From Bacteroidales bacterium (lineage in GTDB: Bacteria; Bacteroidota; Bacteroidia; Bacteroidales; TTA-H9), in NCBI GenBank assembly GCA_028689615.1, contig JAQVCV010000001.1, forward strand, positions 1-64,000: DNA of 64,000 nt, in the 5' to 3' direction. The notes under the pieces were generated by a model that worked only from the letters and a program-made list of their open reading frames with translations, was not told the DNA's origin and did no database searches. Positions 54,900-64,000 of this stretch are shown here, piece after piece (within the stretch, counting starts at the first letter, position 1; every line of letters starts with the position of its first letter). Position numbers and translations under genes: made by a program.

Positions 54900-55001
54900 G
54901 TTGGTAATTCACCATGAATTAACTATCCGTCCACCTTACCCCTTCAAAACTCCCGCGCTACGGTTGTTGGTAATTCACCATGAATTAACTATCCGTCCAC
55001 C
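54900..55001. repeat. Two identical 36-bp direct repeats with a 30-bp spacer
   Basis: Copies at 54900-54935 and 54966-55001 are identical over 36 bases. Each contains the inverted repeat TAATTCA-CCA-TGAATTA. The spacer at 54936-54965 is unrelated to the repeat. The dimensions match a one-spacer CRISPR, but there are no cas genes, no third copy and no leader-like sequence that I can see. The region 54630-55070 otherwise has no supported gene; a plus-strand frame at 54703-55074 only reads through the repeats. Confidence 0.6.
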
Positions 55002-55009
55002 AAAAAAAC

Positions 55010-55017
55010 TACATTTG
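55010..55017 (+). promoter_or_regulatory. Candidate -7 promoter box for the S9 peptidase gene
   Basis: TACATTTG is an exact TAnnTTTG match 53 bases before the ATG at 55071. The expected -33 position falls inside the second 36-bp repeat. Confidence 0.55.
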
Positions 55018-55070
55018 CACTCAGGAACACCTATTTTAAAAAAACCTTATCCATTAAAATTCTTAACAAA

Positions 55071-57002
55071 ATGAAGAAACAAACGAACAAGTTATTAATT
55101 TTCAGCTTATTTATGAGCATCTCACTTCTGTTTGGCTGCCAGAGCAGCACCAAGGTGGAGCCAGCCCCGCTGATTCCCCTGAAAGATTTCTTTAAAAACC
55201 CCGAGAAATCGCGCTACCAGATTTCGCCTGACGGCAAATACTTCAGTTTCATGGCACCTTACGAAAGCCGCATGAACATCTTCGTTCAGGAAATCGGGCA
55301 AGATTCAGCCAAAAGGCTTACCAGCGAAACCGACCGCGATGTGGCCGGCTACTTCTGGGCCAACAACAACCGCATTCTTTTCCTGAAAGACAAGGGGGGC
55401 GACGAAAACTTCAGGCTGTACGGCGTTAACGTTGACGGGTCGAATCTGATCTGTTTCACCGACTTCGACGGGGTTAGAACCCAAATCATCGACGATCTGG
55501 AAGACATTCCCAACGAAGTGATCATCGGGATGAACCAACGCAACCCACAGGTATTCGATGCTTACCGCCTCAACATCGAAACCGGGGAGATGAAAATGAT
55601 TGCCGAAAACCCCGGCAACATCCAGGGCTGGATGACCGACCACGACGGCAAACTCCGCGTGGCCACTGCCATTGCCGAAGACGGCATCAGCATGCAGATA
55701 CTCTATCGCGACACCGAAGAAGAACCCTTCAAAGTGGTGCTCACCACCAGTTTCAAAGACCAGATGGCACCCCATTTTTTCACTTTCGACAACAAAGCCG
55801 TGTATGCCAGCTCGAACCTGGGTCGCGACAAAGCCGCTATCGTGGAGTTTGACATTGCCAACGGCAAGGAGATCAAAGTCCTGTACGAAAACGCCGATTA
55901 TGATGTGGATGGGCTTAACTATTCTCGTAAACGGAAAGTGCTGACAGCTGCCACCTTCGAGTCGTGGAAAAACGAGAAACATTTCTTCGATGCACAATCT
56001 GAAGCCACCTACAACAAGATAGCCGAGAAACTTCAGGGCTACGAGGTTGGCATTTCATCTGCCACGAAAGAGGAAGACAAATACATTGTGCGCACATACA
56101 GCGACCGCTCGCTGGGAGCCTACTACCTTTATGATGTGGCTTTCGACAAGCTCGACAAGATTGCCGACGTGAGTCCCTGGATCAACGAAGCCGATATGGC
56201 CACCATTGCACCGGTGCAATACCAATCGCGCGATGGCCTTACCATCAACGGCTACCTCACCCTTCCCAAGGGCTATACCATGGAGACAGCCAAAAACCTT
56301 CCCGTGGTGATCAACGTGCACGGCGGCCCCTGGGCCCGCGATTCGTGGGGCTTCAACCCCGAGGTGCAATTCCTGGCCAACCGTGGCTATGCCGTGTTGC
56401 AGATGAACTTCCGCGGCTCAACCGGTTATGGTAAAGAGTTTTGGCAGGCTTCGTTCAAACAATGGGGACTCACCATGCAAGACGATATTACCGACGGGGT
56501 GAACTGGCTCATCGAGAAAGGGATTGCCGACCCCAAAAAGGTGGCTATCTATGGCGGAAGCTATGGTGGATATGCTACCCTTCAGGGCATTGTGAAAGAT
56601 CCCCAGCTCTATGCTGCTGCAGTTGACTACGTGGGAGTGTCGAACCTCTTCACCTTCATGAACACCATCCCCCCCTACTGGAAACCCATGCTCGACATGA
56701 TGTATGAAATGGTGGGCAACCCCACGGCCGATTCAGCGCAACTGGCACTCACCTCACCTGCCCTCAACGCCGATAAGATTGTAACACCCCTCTTCGTGGC
56801 CCAGGGTGCCAACGATCCGCGTGTGAACAAAGCCGAATCGGATCAGATGGTTGAAGCCCTTAAAGCCCGCGGCATCGAGGTGCAATACATGGTGAAAGAC
56901 AATGAAGGACACGGGTTCCACAACGAAGAGAACCAATTCGACTTCTACGAAGCCATGGAGAAATTCCTGGCAGCACACCTTAAAGAAGAAGCAGCCAAAT
57001 AA
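55071..57002 (+). CDS. S9 family (prolyl oligopeptidase-type) peptidase, lipoprotein
   Basis: The 643-residue protein has a lipoprotein signal (LLFGC, Cys23), a beta-propeller domain (residues about 45-370) and a C-terminal alpha/beta-hydrolase domain. The catalytic Ser497 lies in [11 protein letters not shown], Asp582 in GANDPRV and His614 in EGHGFHN. The family cleaves peptides after proline or releases dipeptides or acyl-amino acids; the exact specificity is not readable. It is probably periplasmic and involved in peptide breakdown. It is monocistronic, with a strong terminator downstream. Confidence 0.9.
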   Translation: MKKQTNKLLIFSLFMSISLLFGCQSSTKVEPAPLIPLKDFFKNPEKSRYQISPDGKYFSFMAPYESRMNIFVQEIGQDSAKRLTSETDRDVAGYFWANNNRILFLKDKGGDENFRLYGVNVDGSNLICFTDFDGVRTQIIDDLEDIPNEVIIGMNQRNPQVFDAYRLNIETGEMKMIAENPGNIQGWMTDHDGKLRVATAIAEDGISMQILYRDTEEEPFKVVLTTSFKDQMAPHFFTFDNKAVYASSNLGRDKAAIVEFDIANGKEIKVLYENADYDVDGLNYSRKRKVLTAATFESWKNEKHFFDAQSEATYNKIAEKLQGYEVGISSATKEEDKYIVRTYSDRSLGAYYLYDVAFDKLDKIADVSPWINEADMATIAPVQYQSRDGLTINGYLTLPKGYTMETAKNLPVVINVHGGPWARDSWGFNPEVQFLANRGYAVLQMNFRGSTGYGKEFWQASFKQWGLTMQDDITDGVNWLIEKGIADPKKVAIYGGSYGGYATLQGIVKDPQLYAAAVDYVGVSNLFTFMNTIPPYWKPMLDMMYEMVGNPTADSAQLALTSPALNADKIVTPLFVAQGANDPRVNKAESDQMVEALKARGIEVQYMVKDNEGHGFHNEENQFDFYEAMEKFLAAHLKEEAAK

Positions 57003-57023
57003 ACTGCTCCTGACAACATTGCA

Positions 57024-57054
57024 AAAGCCGGTGAAACTCACCGGCTTTTTTTTA
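57024..57054 (+). terminator. Intrinsic terminator of the S9 peptidase gene
   Basis: AAAAGCCGGTGA and TCACCGGCTTTT form a 12-bp stem with a 3-base loop, followed by further T bases. It lies 22 bases after the stop at 57002. Confidence 0.9.
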
Positions 57055-57223
57055 TACCTACCCACCCGGCAAAAGCAACTGCCCGATTTCGCACACCACG
57101 TTGTAACAACCCGAACACCAAAACCGTCAAACAACCGTTGAACGAATTACAAAAAGCTAAAAACCAAGTATCAGCCAATCGTGGCACAGTACATGAATAG
57201 GGCGAATGCTTCAAACTGAGAAC

Positions 57224-57943
57224 ATGATACATTTACGCGGATTACACAAATCGTACGTAACAGGCTCCAACAGCCTGCACGTACTCAAAGGGATAGACCT
57301 TCATATTGCTCCGGGCGAATTTGTCTCCATCATGGGATCGTCGGGGTCGGGCAAATCAACCCTGCTCAACATTCTGGGCATCCTCGACAATTACGACCAG
57401 GGGCAATACACCCTTGCTGGCAATCCCATAGTGAAGATGAGCGAAACCAAAGCAGCAGCCTTCCGCAACCAGCTCATTGGCTTCGTGTTTCAGTCGTTCA
57501 ACCTCATTTCGTTTAAAAACGCCCTCGAAAACGTAGCCCTTCCCCTTTACTACCAGAAAATTAGCCGTCGAAAGCGCAACCAGATGGCTATGGAATACCT
57601 CGACAGGATGGGGCTGGCCGACTGGGCCAACCACATGCCCAACGAGTTGAGCGGCGGTCAGAAACAACGCATCGCCATTGCCCGCGCCCTGATCTCGAAA
57701 CCCAAGGTGATTCTGGCCGATGAACCCACCGGCGCCCTCGACACCCAAACCAGTTACGAGGTGATGGACATCCTTAAAGAGGTTAATGCCCAGGGTATTA
57801 CCATCCTGATAGTAACCCACGAGCACGACATTGCAGCCATGACCAACCGCATCATCCGCCTGCGCGACGGGGTGATTGCCGAAGACATCCGCAACGGCGA
57901 AGTGAAGAAAATCAAAGAAATGGCCTTTGCTGCCGCCATCTAA
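57224..57943 (+). CDS. ABC transporter ATP-binding protein (MacB/LolD-like)
   Basis: The 239-residue ATPase has Walker A GSSGSGKST, the signature LSGGQKQRIAIARAL, Walker B VILADEPTGALD and the switch histidine in VTHEHD. It starts the four-gene exporter operon. I start at the ATG at 57224 (MIHLRGL); an in-frame ATG at 57206 adds six residues. The type is that of tripartite MacAB or LolCDE-like systems; with a periplasmic adaptor downstream, MacAB-like is the better fit. Confidence 0.9.
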   Translation: MIHLRGLHKSYVTGSNSLHVLKGIDLHIAPGEFVSIMGSSGSGKSTLLNILGILDNYDQGQYTLAGNPIVKMSETKAAAFRNQLIGFVFQSFNLISFKNALENVALPLYYQKISRRKRNQMAMEYLDRMGLADWANHMPNELSGGQKQRIAIARALISKPKVILADEPTGALDTQTSYEVMDILKEVNAQGITILIVTHEHDIAAMTNRIIRLRDGVIAEDIRNGEVKKIKEMAFAAAI

Positions 57944-57954
57944 AAACACACCCT

Positions 57955-59187
57955 ATGTTCGACCTCGATAAATGGCAGGAGATTTTCAGCACCATCAGGC
58001 AGAACAAGCTGCGCACCTTCCTCACCGCCTTTAGCGTGGCGTGGGGCATCATCATGCTGGTGATACTGCTTGGCTCGGGCTACGGTCTCGAGAACGGCGT
58101 GCGCAAAGAATTTGAAGGCGACGCCGTGAACTACCTGAGCATCAATCCAGGCATGACCTCGGTGGCCCACAAGGGAACCAAACCCGGAACCCCCATCCGT
58201 TTCACCAACGACGACCGCGACCTGCTGGCCCGCATGCCCGGTGTAACAGCCTCATCGGCCCGGACACGCATCTTCGGCAACGGCATCATCAGCTACAAAA
58301 ACGAATACGGGGCTTTCGACATCTTTTGCTGCCACCCCGAGTATGCACAGGTAGAATCGCTGGTGATGACACAGGGGCGCTACCTCAACCACTCCGACAT
58401 TGAAAACACCCGCAAAGTGGTGGCCCTGGGCAGGATAGTTGCCGAGGCACTCTTCAAAAACGGCGAAGACCCCCTGGGAAAATACATCAAGGTGAACGAC
58501 GTGCTGTTTAAGGTGGTGGGCGTGTTCGACGACCCCGGTGGCGACCGCGACATGAGCCGCATCTACATCCCCATCTCCACCGCACAGAAAGCTTTCAACC
58601 GTGGCAATTCCATCAACAACGTTTGCGTGGTGATGGATGGCGCCACTGTAGAGCAAAGCCGCCAGGCCGAGGAAGCCATCAAGCAAAACCTCTCGCAACG
58701 CCACCACTTCGATCCCAACGACACCCGGGCCCTTTTCGTGTTCAACACCATCAACGAATACCAACGCTTTATGTCGCTCTTTGCCGGCATTCGCACCTTC
58801 ATCTGGATCATTGGCATCGGAACCATCATTGCCGGTATCGTGGGGGTGAGCAACATCATGATGATTGTGGTGAAGGAGCGCACCAAAGAGATCGGTATTC
58901 GCAAATCGCTGGGAGCCACCCCTGCCAGCATCGTGGGGCTGATTCTTCAGGAGTCGGTGCTTATCACCGCCTTTGCCGGTTACTCGGGCTTGGTGATAGG
59001 AGTGGTATTGCTCGAACTGGTAGGCAACAACATGCCCAACGTGGATTACTTTGCCAACCCCGAAATCAAACTCGATGTGGCCCTCAGCGCAACCCTGCTG
59101 CTGATTGTTTCGGGCGTGGTGGCCGGGTTCGTACCTGCCCGCCGTGCTGCATCGGTGAAACCCGTGGAAGCCCTTCGCGACGAATAA
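57955..59187 (+). CDS. ABC transporter permease (MacB/FtsX type), first copy
   Basis: The 410-residue permease has an N-terminal TM span (LRTFLTAFSVAWGIIMLVIL), a large periplasmic MacB_PCD domain (residues about 45-270) and three C-terminal TM spans (about 280-400). The C-terminus reads GFVPARRAASVKPVEALRDE, the typical FtsX-domain end. It is encoded just after the ATPase and before a paralogous permease, so the transporter is probably a heterodimer. Confidence 0.9.
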   Translation: MFDLDKWQEIFSTIRQNKLRTFLTAFSVAWGIIMLVILLGSGYGLENGVRKEFEGDAVNYLSINPGMTSVAHKGTKPGTPIRFTNDDRDLLARMPGVTASSARTRIFGNGIISYKNEYGAFDIFCCHPEYAQVESLVMTQGRYLNHSDIENTRKVVALGRIVAEALFKNGEDPLGKYIKVNDVLFKVVGVFDDPGGDRDMSRIYIPISTAQKAFNRGNSINNVCVVMDGATVEQSRQAEEAIKQNLSQRHHFDPNDTRALFVFNTINEYQRFMSLFAGIRTFIWIIGIGTIIAGIVGVSNIMMIVVKERTKEIGIRKSLGATPASIVGLILQESVLITAFAGYSGLVIGVVLLELVGNNMPNVDYFANPEIKLDVALSATLLLIVSGVVAGFVPARRAASVKPVEALRDE

Positions 59188-59208
59188 ACCCTCTAAAAGC
59201 TAAGAACC

Positions 59209-60471
59209 ATGTTTGACAGAGACCGCTGGCAGGAGATTTTCGAGACCCTGAAAAAAAACAAGATGCGAACCTTCTTCACCGCCTTTGGCGTTTTCTGGGG
59301 CATCTTTATGCTGATGATCATGCTGGGTTCGGGCGAGGGATTGCGCAAAGGAGCCAGCAGCGGCATGGGCGACATGGCCACCAACAGCATGTTCATGTGG
59401 ACCCAGCAAACCACCATGCCCTACAAAGGATTTCCACGTGGCCGGTTCTACAACTTCAACAATGCCGACACCCGCGCCATGATCGAAAACATTGACGGGA
59501 TAGAATACATAGCCCCCCGCATCCAGGGAAGAAGCGCCACAGGCGACAACAACGTGGTGCGTGGCGAACGCACCGGAGCCTTCAACATCCAGGGCGATTA
59601 TCCGGCTTACAACCTCATCGACCCGATGAACATCAACCAAGGGAGGTTTATCAACGACAACGACATTGCCCTCAACCGCAAGGTGGCCGTGATTGGCCAA
59701 CGTGTGCGCAACGAGATGTTCAACGCCGATGAAAACCCTATAGGTGAATACATACGAATCAACGGTGTCTATTTCCAGATTGTAGGCGTAGCCAGTTCGC
59801 GCAAACGCGATCACCAGGCCATGCAAGACAACCAAAACATCTACATACCCTTCACAACCCTGCAAAAAACCTACAACTACGGCGACATCGTGGGATGGTA
59901 TTCCATCACGGCACGAAAAGGAACCAGCGTGGCCGACGTTGAAACCCGCGCCAAAGCCCTCATGCGTAAACGACACAACGTGCACCCCGACGACACCCGC
60001 GCCGTTGGATCGTTCAACGTGGAAAACGAATTCCTGAAAATGAACCGGCTCTTTGCCGGAATCAGCGGCCTTATCTGGATCGTGGGAATCGGCACCCTGA
60101 TGGCCGGCGTGATTGGCATCAGCAACATCATGCTGGTAGTAATCAAAGAGAGAACCAAAGAAATTGGCATTCAGCGTGCTATTGGAGCACGCCCCTGGAC
60201 CATCGTTAGCCAGATCATCACCGAATCGGTGTTTCTGACCACCTTCGCCGGCTACCTGGGGCTGGTGGCAGGAGTAGGTGTTATAGAATTAGTAAACAAG
60301 GCCTTGCAAGGAGCAGGCGACTCGGCAGGGATGTTCAAAGACCCCTCGGTGAGCTTCCATGTAGCCGTTTCGGCCCTTGTTATCCTCATCATTGCCGGGG
60401 TGATAGCCGGCATCATACCGGCACGCAAAGCGGTGAAAGTGAAACCCATCGAAGCCCTGCGTTACGAATAG
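59209..60471 (+). CDS. ABC transporter permease (MacB/FtsX type), second copy
   Basis: The 420-residue protein is a paralogue of the previous gene with the same layout: an N-terminal span (MRTFFTAFGVFWGIFMLMIM), a periplasmic MacB_PCD domain and three C-terminal spans ending GIIPARKAVKVKPIEALRYE. The two permeases share the first motif DxDxWQEIF at the N-terminus, which implies a recent duplication. It starts 21 bases after the first permease. Confidence 0.9.
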   Translation: MFDRDRWQEIFETLKKNKMRTFFTAFGVFWGIFMLMIMLGSGEGLRKGASSGMGDMATNSMFMWTQQTTMPYKGFPRGRFYNFNNADTRAMIENIDGIEYIAPRIQGRSATGDNNVVRGERTGAFNIQGDYPAYNLIDPMNINQGRFINDNDIALNRKVAVIGQRVRNEMFNADENPIGEYIRINGVYFQIVGVASSRKRDHQAMQDNQNIYIPFTTLQKTYNYGDIVGWYSITARKGTSVADVETRAKALMRKRHNVHPDDTRAVGSFNVENEFLKMNRLFAGISGLIWIVGIGTLMAGVIGISNIMLVVIKERTKEIGIQRAIGARPWTIVSQIITESVFLTTFAGYLGLVAGVGVIELVNKALQGAGDSAGMFKDPSVSFHVAVSALVILIIAGVIAGIIPARKAVKVKPIEALRYE

Positions 60472-60501
60472 ATTAGAAACCTCAAAATCCATATCATTGC
60501 T

Positions 60502-61599
<1,098 letters not shown>

Positions 61600-61613
61600 G
61601 CTGTTTGTGAGGG

Positions 61614-61654
61614 TTTTACACCTTACAGGTTTTTGAAACCTGTAAGGTGTAAAA
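61614..61654 (+). terminator. Long perfect hairpin after the exporter operon
   Basis: Nineteen-base arms (beginning TTTTACACCTTACAGG and ending CCTGTAAGGTGTAAAA) match perfectly around a 3-base loop, 14 bases after the stop at 61599. It can act as a terminator on both strands. Its unusual length and perfect symmetry also suggest a dispersed palindromic element. Confidence 0.7.
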
Positions 61655-61660
61655 AAATGT

Positions 61661-61684
61661 AACCTCGGCCTTCAGGCCGGGGTT
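61661..61684. repeat. Second hairpin, possible extragenic palindromic repeat
   Basis: AACCTCGGCC and GGCCGGGGTT pair with one wobble around TTCA, only 6 bases after the previous hairpin. Two different large hairpins in tandem suggest repeated extragenic elements rather than a single terminator. Confidence 0.5.
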
Positions 61685-61729
61685 AATAGTATCGGATAGG
61701 AATTAGCTTTTCTTCGCAAACCTCCTCCC

Positions 61730-62950
61730 TCACCCCACCAACTCGTTGTAGAGTCGCAGGATGAGTTGTTCCTCTTCGGCCAGCATGGTCACGCCACGGC
61801 GGGCCATCACTTTGCGGGCCACCTCAATTCCCTTGTCGGCACGGTAAACCTCGAAGCCATCGGCACCACCCCACGAGAAATCGGGGATGTTGGCAGGCGG
61901 GAACCCGGCCCCAAAGAGGTTGCATAAGATGCCGGCCACTGTTCCGGTGTTGAACATGCTGTTGATGCCAGTCTTGGAGTGATCGGCCATGGTAAGCCCC
62001 ACGAACTGCAACCCGGTATCAACGGGTTGACCGTTGGCATAGCTGCGCACCAGTCCATAATTGTTTTTCAGGTCGCTGTTGTTGGTATCGGCCCCCAGGT
62101 TAACCCACCTTCCAATGACCGAATGCCCCAAAAAACCTTCATGCTGCTTGTTGCTGAAGGAGTGGAACACTGAACCTTCCACCTCGCCACCCACCTTGCA
62201 CACGGGTCCGATGGTGGTGTTGCCATAGATGCGGGCACCAGCTTTGACCACGCTCTTCTCACCCAGGCTCAACGGCCCTTCGAGGAAGCTGTTGGGCATA
62301 ACGCGGGAACCCTCGGCCAGAAAAACCGGCCCCGCAGATGCATCTATCACCACACCGGGCATCACCACCGCTCCAGGTGCCACGAACACCCCTGCCCTGT
62401 TGATCAGGTGAACCCCCGCGAAGTCGGTTTGCCCCTGTTGCAACCCCATCAGCACCACATCAGCTTCAATCTGAGCCCCGTTCATCCTGAACAGGTCCCA
62501 GGAGTAGTTCACCAGGCTCACCTCTTCTTCGGCCTCCACGAAATCCCAGGTCTCGTCGGGGTAAAACTCCCAACCGTCGGCCGTGGGCATGAACTGTTCG
62601 CCATGGCTGTCGTCAATACAGGCGGCCAACACCACCCCGTCATACATCAATAGGGTTCCCGGCCTAAAGCCATCGAGTCGATCAAGTTGAGAGCGTGTAG
62701 CAAGCCACCGTCCGTTGAGAACCAGAGTAGGTGTCTCGGGCAACTGGTTAACCACAACATCAGGGTTTGTAGCTTCCACAAGAGAAGCCAGTTGCGGGCG
62801 GGTGAATAGGGCCACGGGCGCGCTTCCGATCAGGAGTTCAAACTTCCGACGGATGGTAACGATACCACACCGCAGGTCGAACACAGGCATAAGCCTGACC
62901 AGCGGGTTGAGTCTAACCGATTGAGCATCTTCAAACAAAGCGTAGTTCAT
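61730..62950 (-). CDS. GlmU-like protein (putative sugar nucleotidyl/acyl transferase)
   Basis: The 406-residue protein is the Bacteroidota GlmU-like type. The N-terminal half (residues about 1-185) resembles a degenerate nucleotidyltransferase domain without the usual GxGTRM pyrophosphorylase loop. The C-terminal half has a left-handed beta-helix with hexapeptide repeats (GVFVAPGAVVMPGVVIDASA, IYGNTTIGPVCKVGGEVEGS). It may acetylate or transfer nucleotides to amino sugars for envelope synthesis. It is divergent from the glutamine synthetase gene. Confidence 0.8.
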   Translation of the reverse strand: MNYALFEDAQSVRLNPLVRLMPVFDLRCGIVTIRRKFELLIGSAPVALFTRPQLASLVEATNPDVVVNQLPETPTLVLNGRWLATRSQLDRLDGFRPGTLLMYDGVVLAACIDDSHGEQFMPTADGWEFYPDETWDFVEAEEEVSLVNYSWDLFRMNGAQIEADVVLMGLQQGQTDFAGVHLINRAGVFVAPGAVVMPGVVIDASAGPVFLAEGSRVMPNSFLEGPLSLGEKSVVKAGARIYGNTTIGPVCKVGGEVEGSVFHSFSNKQHEGFLGHSVIGRWVNLGADTNNSDLKNNYGLVRSYANGQPVDTGLQFVGLTMADHSKTGINSMFNTGTVAGILCNLFGAGFPPANIPDFSWGGADGFEVYRADKGIEVARKVMARRGVTMLAEEEQLILRLYNELVG

Positions 62951-62974
62951 AGGATGGGGATTTGGTAACGGCTA

Positions 62975-62982
62975 CAAAGATA
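62975..62982 (-). promoter_or_regulatory. Candidate -7 promoter box for the GlmU-like gene
   Basis: On the minus strand this reads TATCTTTG, an exact TAnnTTTG match, 24 bases upstream of the ATG at 62950. Confidence 0.55.
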
Positions 62983-63056
62983 CACTTTTACACAAGCTCC
63001 CGTCAACAGTTGATCTCTCTTTATCGTGCTATGGCGAAGGGTTGAAGGGATTTTCA

Positions 63057-63064
63057 TACCTTTG
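63057..63064 (+). promoter_or_regulatory. Candidate -7 promoter box for glutamine synthetase
   Basis: TACCTTTG is an exact TAnnTTTG match 31 bases upstream of the ATG at 63096. No convincing -33 TTTG or sigma-54 site is visible. Confidence 0.55.
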
Positions 63065-63095
63065 GCGCCAAATCACCATTAAGATTCGATGCACC

Positions 63096-64000
63096 ATGAG
63101 TAAAAATACCTCCATGAATCCCAACCCGCTGGTTCAATACCTGAACAAGCCCGCGGATGAATTCACCAAAGCCGATTTGATTAAATACGTTGAAGACAAC
63201 AACATCGAGATGATCAACTTCAGGTATGCCAGTGCCGATGGCCGTCTGAAGACCCTCAATTTTGTGATCAACAGCCGCGAACACCTCGAGACCATCCTCA
63301 CCTGCGGCGAACGGGTTGACGGGTCGAGCCTGTTCAAACACATCGAAGCAGGTTCGAGCGATCTCTACGTGATTCCCCGCTTCAAAACAGCTTTTCGCAA
63401 CCCCTTCACCAAGATCCCGAGTCTCGATATCCTTTGCGCTTTTTACAATAAAGATGGTGAGCCCCTCGACAGTGCCCCCGAAAACATCATGCGCAAGGCT
63501 CACAAGGTGCTGAAAGAGCGCACCGGTTATTCGTTTGAAGTGATGGGCGAACTGGAATACTACATCATCAGCCCAAAAGACGACCTCTTCCTGGCTGATG
63601 ACCAAAGAGGTTACCACGAGTCGGGTCCTTTCTCGAAGTGGGCCGCTTTCCGCCGCGATGCTATGCTCTACATTGCCCAGGCTGGCGGCCTGATCAAGTA
63701 TGGACACTCCGAGGTGGGCAACTTCACCCTGGGCGACAAGGTGTATGAACAAAACGAAATCGAATTTCTGCCCACCACCCTCGAAGATGCCGCCGATCAA
63801 TTGCTCATCGCGAAGTGGATACTCAGGCAATTGGCCTACCAGTATGGCGTCACAGTAACCTTTGCACCAAAGATCACCGTTGGAAAGGCAGGCAGTGGCA
63901 TGCACATCCACACCCGGTTGATGAAAGACGGGCGCAACGCTATGATCGACAACCGAAAACTGAGCGACACAGCCAAACGGGCCATTGCCGGTTACCTTTC
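63096..64000 (+). CDS. glnA: Glutamine synthetase (type I), partial, runs off right edge
   Basis: The first 301 codons of a plus-strand gene are present with no stop. The translation has the N-terminal beta-grasp domain (MINFRYASADGRLKTLNFVI), the CGERVDGSSLFKHIEAGSSD segment, the metal-binding MGELEYYI and HSEVGNFTLGDKVYEQNEIE regions and FAPKITVGKAGSGMHIHT (ATP/glutamate site). It makes glutamine from glutamate, ammonia and ATP. It is divergent from the GlmU-like gene. Its substrate ammonium would be supplied by the Amt transporter at 7188-8432, though the two genes are not linked in an operon. Confidence 0.9.
   Translation, partial: MSKNTSMNPNPLVQYLNKPADEFTKADLIKYVEDNNIEMINFRYASADGRLKTLNFVINSREHLETILTCGERVDGSSLFKHIEAGSSDLYVIPRFKTAFRNPFTKIPSLDILCAFYNKDGEPLDSAPENIMRKAHKVLKERTGYSFEVMGELEYYIISPKDDLFLADDQRGYHESGPFSKWAAFRRDAMLYIAQAGGLIKYGHSEVGNFTLGDKVYEQNEIEFLPTTLEDAADQLLIAKWILRQLAYQYGVTVTFAPKITVGKAGSGMHIHTRLMKDGRNAMIDNRKLSDTAKRAIAGYL

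Noticed and set aside
54900..55001. Calling the two direct repeats a CRISPR array
   Set aside because: Only two copies, no cas genes, no leader; kept as a repeat with the CRISPR option listed as a finding.
54703..55074. 123-codon plus-strand open frame
   Set aside because: It stays open only because the 66-base repeat period is a multiple of three; it reads through repeats and a promoter.

Overview
The window looks like a chromosomal segment of a Bacteroidota member, most likely an environmental Bacteroidales/Marinilabiliales-type organism. The evidence is: TonB-dependent receptors with N-terminal carboxypeptidase-regulatory-like domains, type IX secretion system (T9SS) signatures (a PorV/PorQ-family barrel and two proteins with C-terminal sorting-like domains), Bacteroidota-style -7 promoter boxes (TAnnTTTG) upstream of many genes, the long Bacteroidota form of amidophosphoribosyltransferase, and DUF3857/DUF4625/PspC-type proteins. 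I see no rRNA, tRNA, cas genes, plasmid or intact phage genes. At the extreme left edge there is only the tail of an ORF and a possibly truncated exported protein.

Layout. 1-590: partial ORF and a secreted protein fragment. 805-6988 (+): an operon-like run of a DUF169 protein, a PQQ-like propeller protein and two DUF3857/transglutaminase-like exported proteins; a third, divergent homologue sits at 16067-17896. 7188-9180 (-): ammonium transporter plus an outer-membrane protein, with a palindromic element next to their promoter. 9594-14345 (-): a metal-acquisition regulon with a Fur-family regulator, a Cys/His-rich exported protein, a TonB-dependent receptor and two DUF4625-like lipoproteins (one His-rich); a perfect 21-bp palindrome overlaps the regulator's own promoter. 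14509-18832: TlpA-like lipoprotein, the DUF3857 paralogue and an M23/LysM peptidase. 19237-23209 (+): ECF sigma factor, a membrane-anchored beta-barrel protein and a PKD-rich T9SS cargo protein, followed by about 840 bp with no convincing gene.

24052-31466 (-): the most unusual block. It encodes a tandem CbxX-type AAA+ ATPase with five N-terminal FP/W repeats and TPRs, a LamG/multi-TM/zinc-ribbon protein, a small DUF6232-like membrane protein, and a TPR-TM-AraC regulator. Hairpins separate the first three genes. 31632-34482: purF, convergent with greA and a HIT-family gene. 34564-43673 (-): a three-gene outer-membrane unit (1238-aa TonB receptor, 1406-aa exported protein with a T9SS-like C-terminus, PorV-like barrel). 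43783-50240: small exported/membrane proteins (one a Rieske-like fold that has lost its cluster ligands), S-adenosylhomocysteine hydrolase divergent from a phosphopantetheinyl transferase, a thioredoxin-fold lipoprotein lacking both active-site cysteines, and a PspC/LiaF-like envelope-stress pair. 50389-54629: isocitrate dehydrogenase and citrate synthase, YjbQ, CvfB and YbaB. 54900-55001: two 36-bp direct repeats with a 30-bp spacer. 55071-61599: S9 peptidase, then a MacAB-like exporter (ATPase, two permeases, adaptor). 61730-64000: GlmU-like acyl/nucleotidyl transferase, divergent from a type I glutamine synthetase that runs off the right edge.

The genes include central metabolism (TCA, purine, nitrogen, methyl cycle) and many envelope functions. 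The candidates for undescribed systems are the AAA+/LamG/DUF6232 block, the TonB/1406-aa/PorV unit and the Fur-controlled Cys/His metal regulon. All functional calls come from reading translated motifs; no database search was run.
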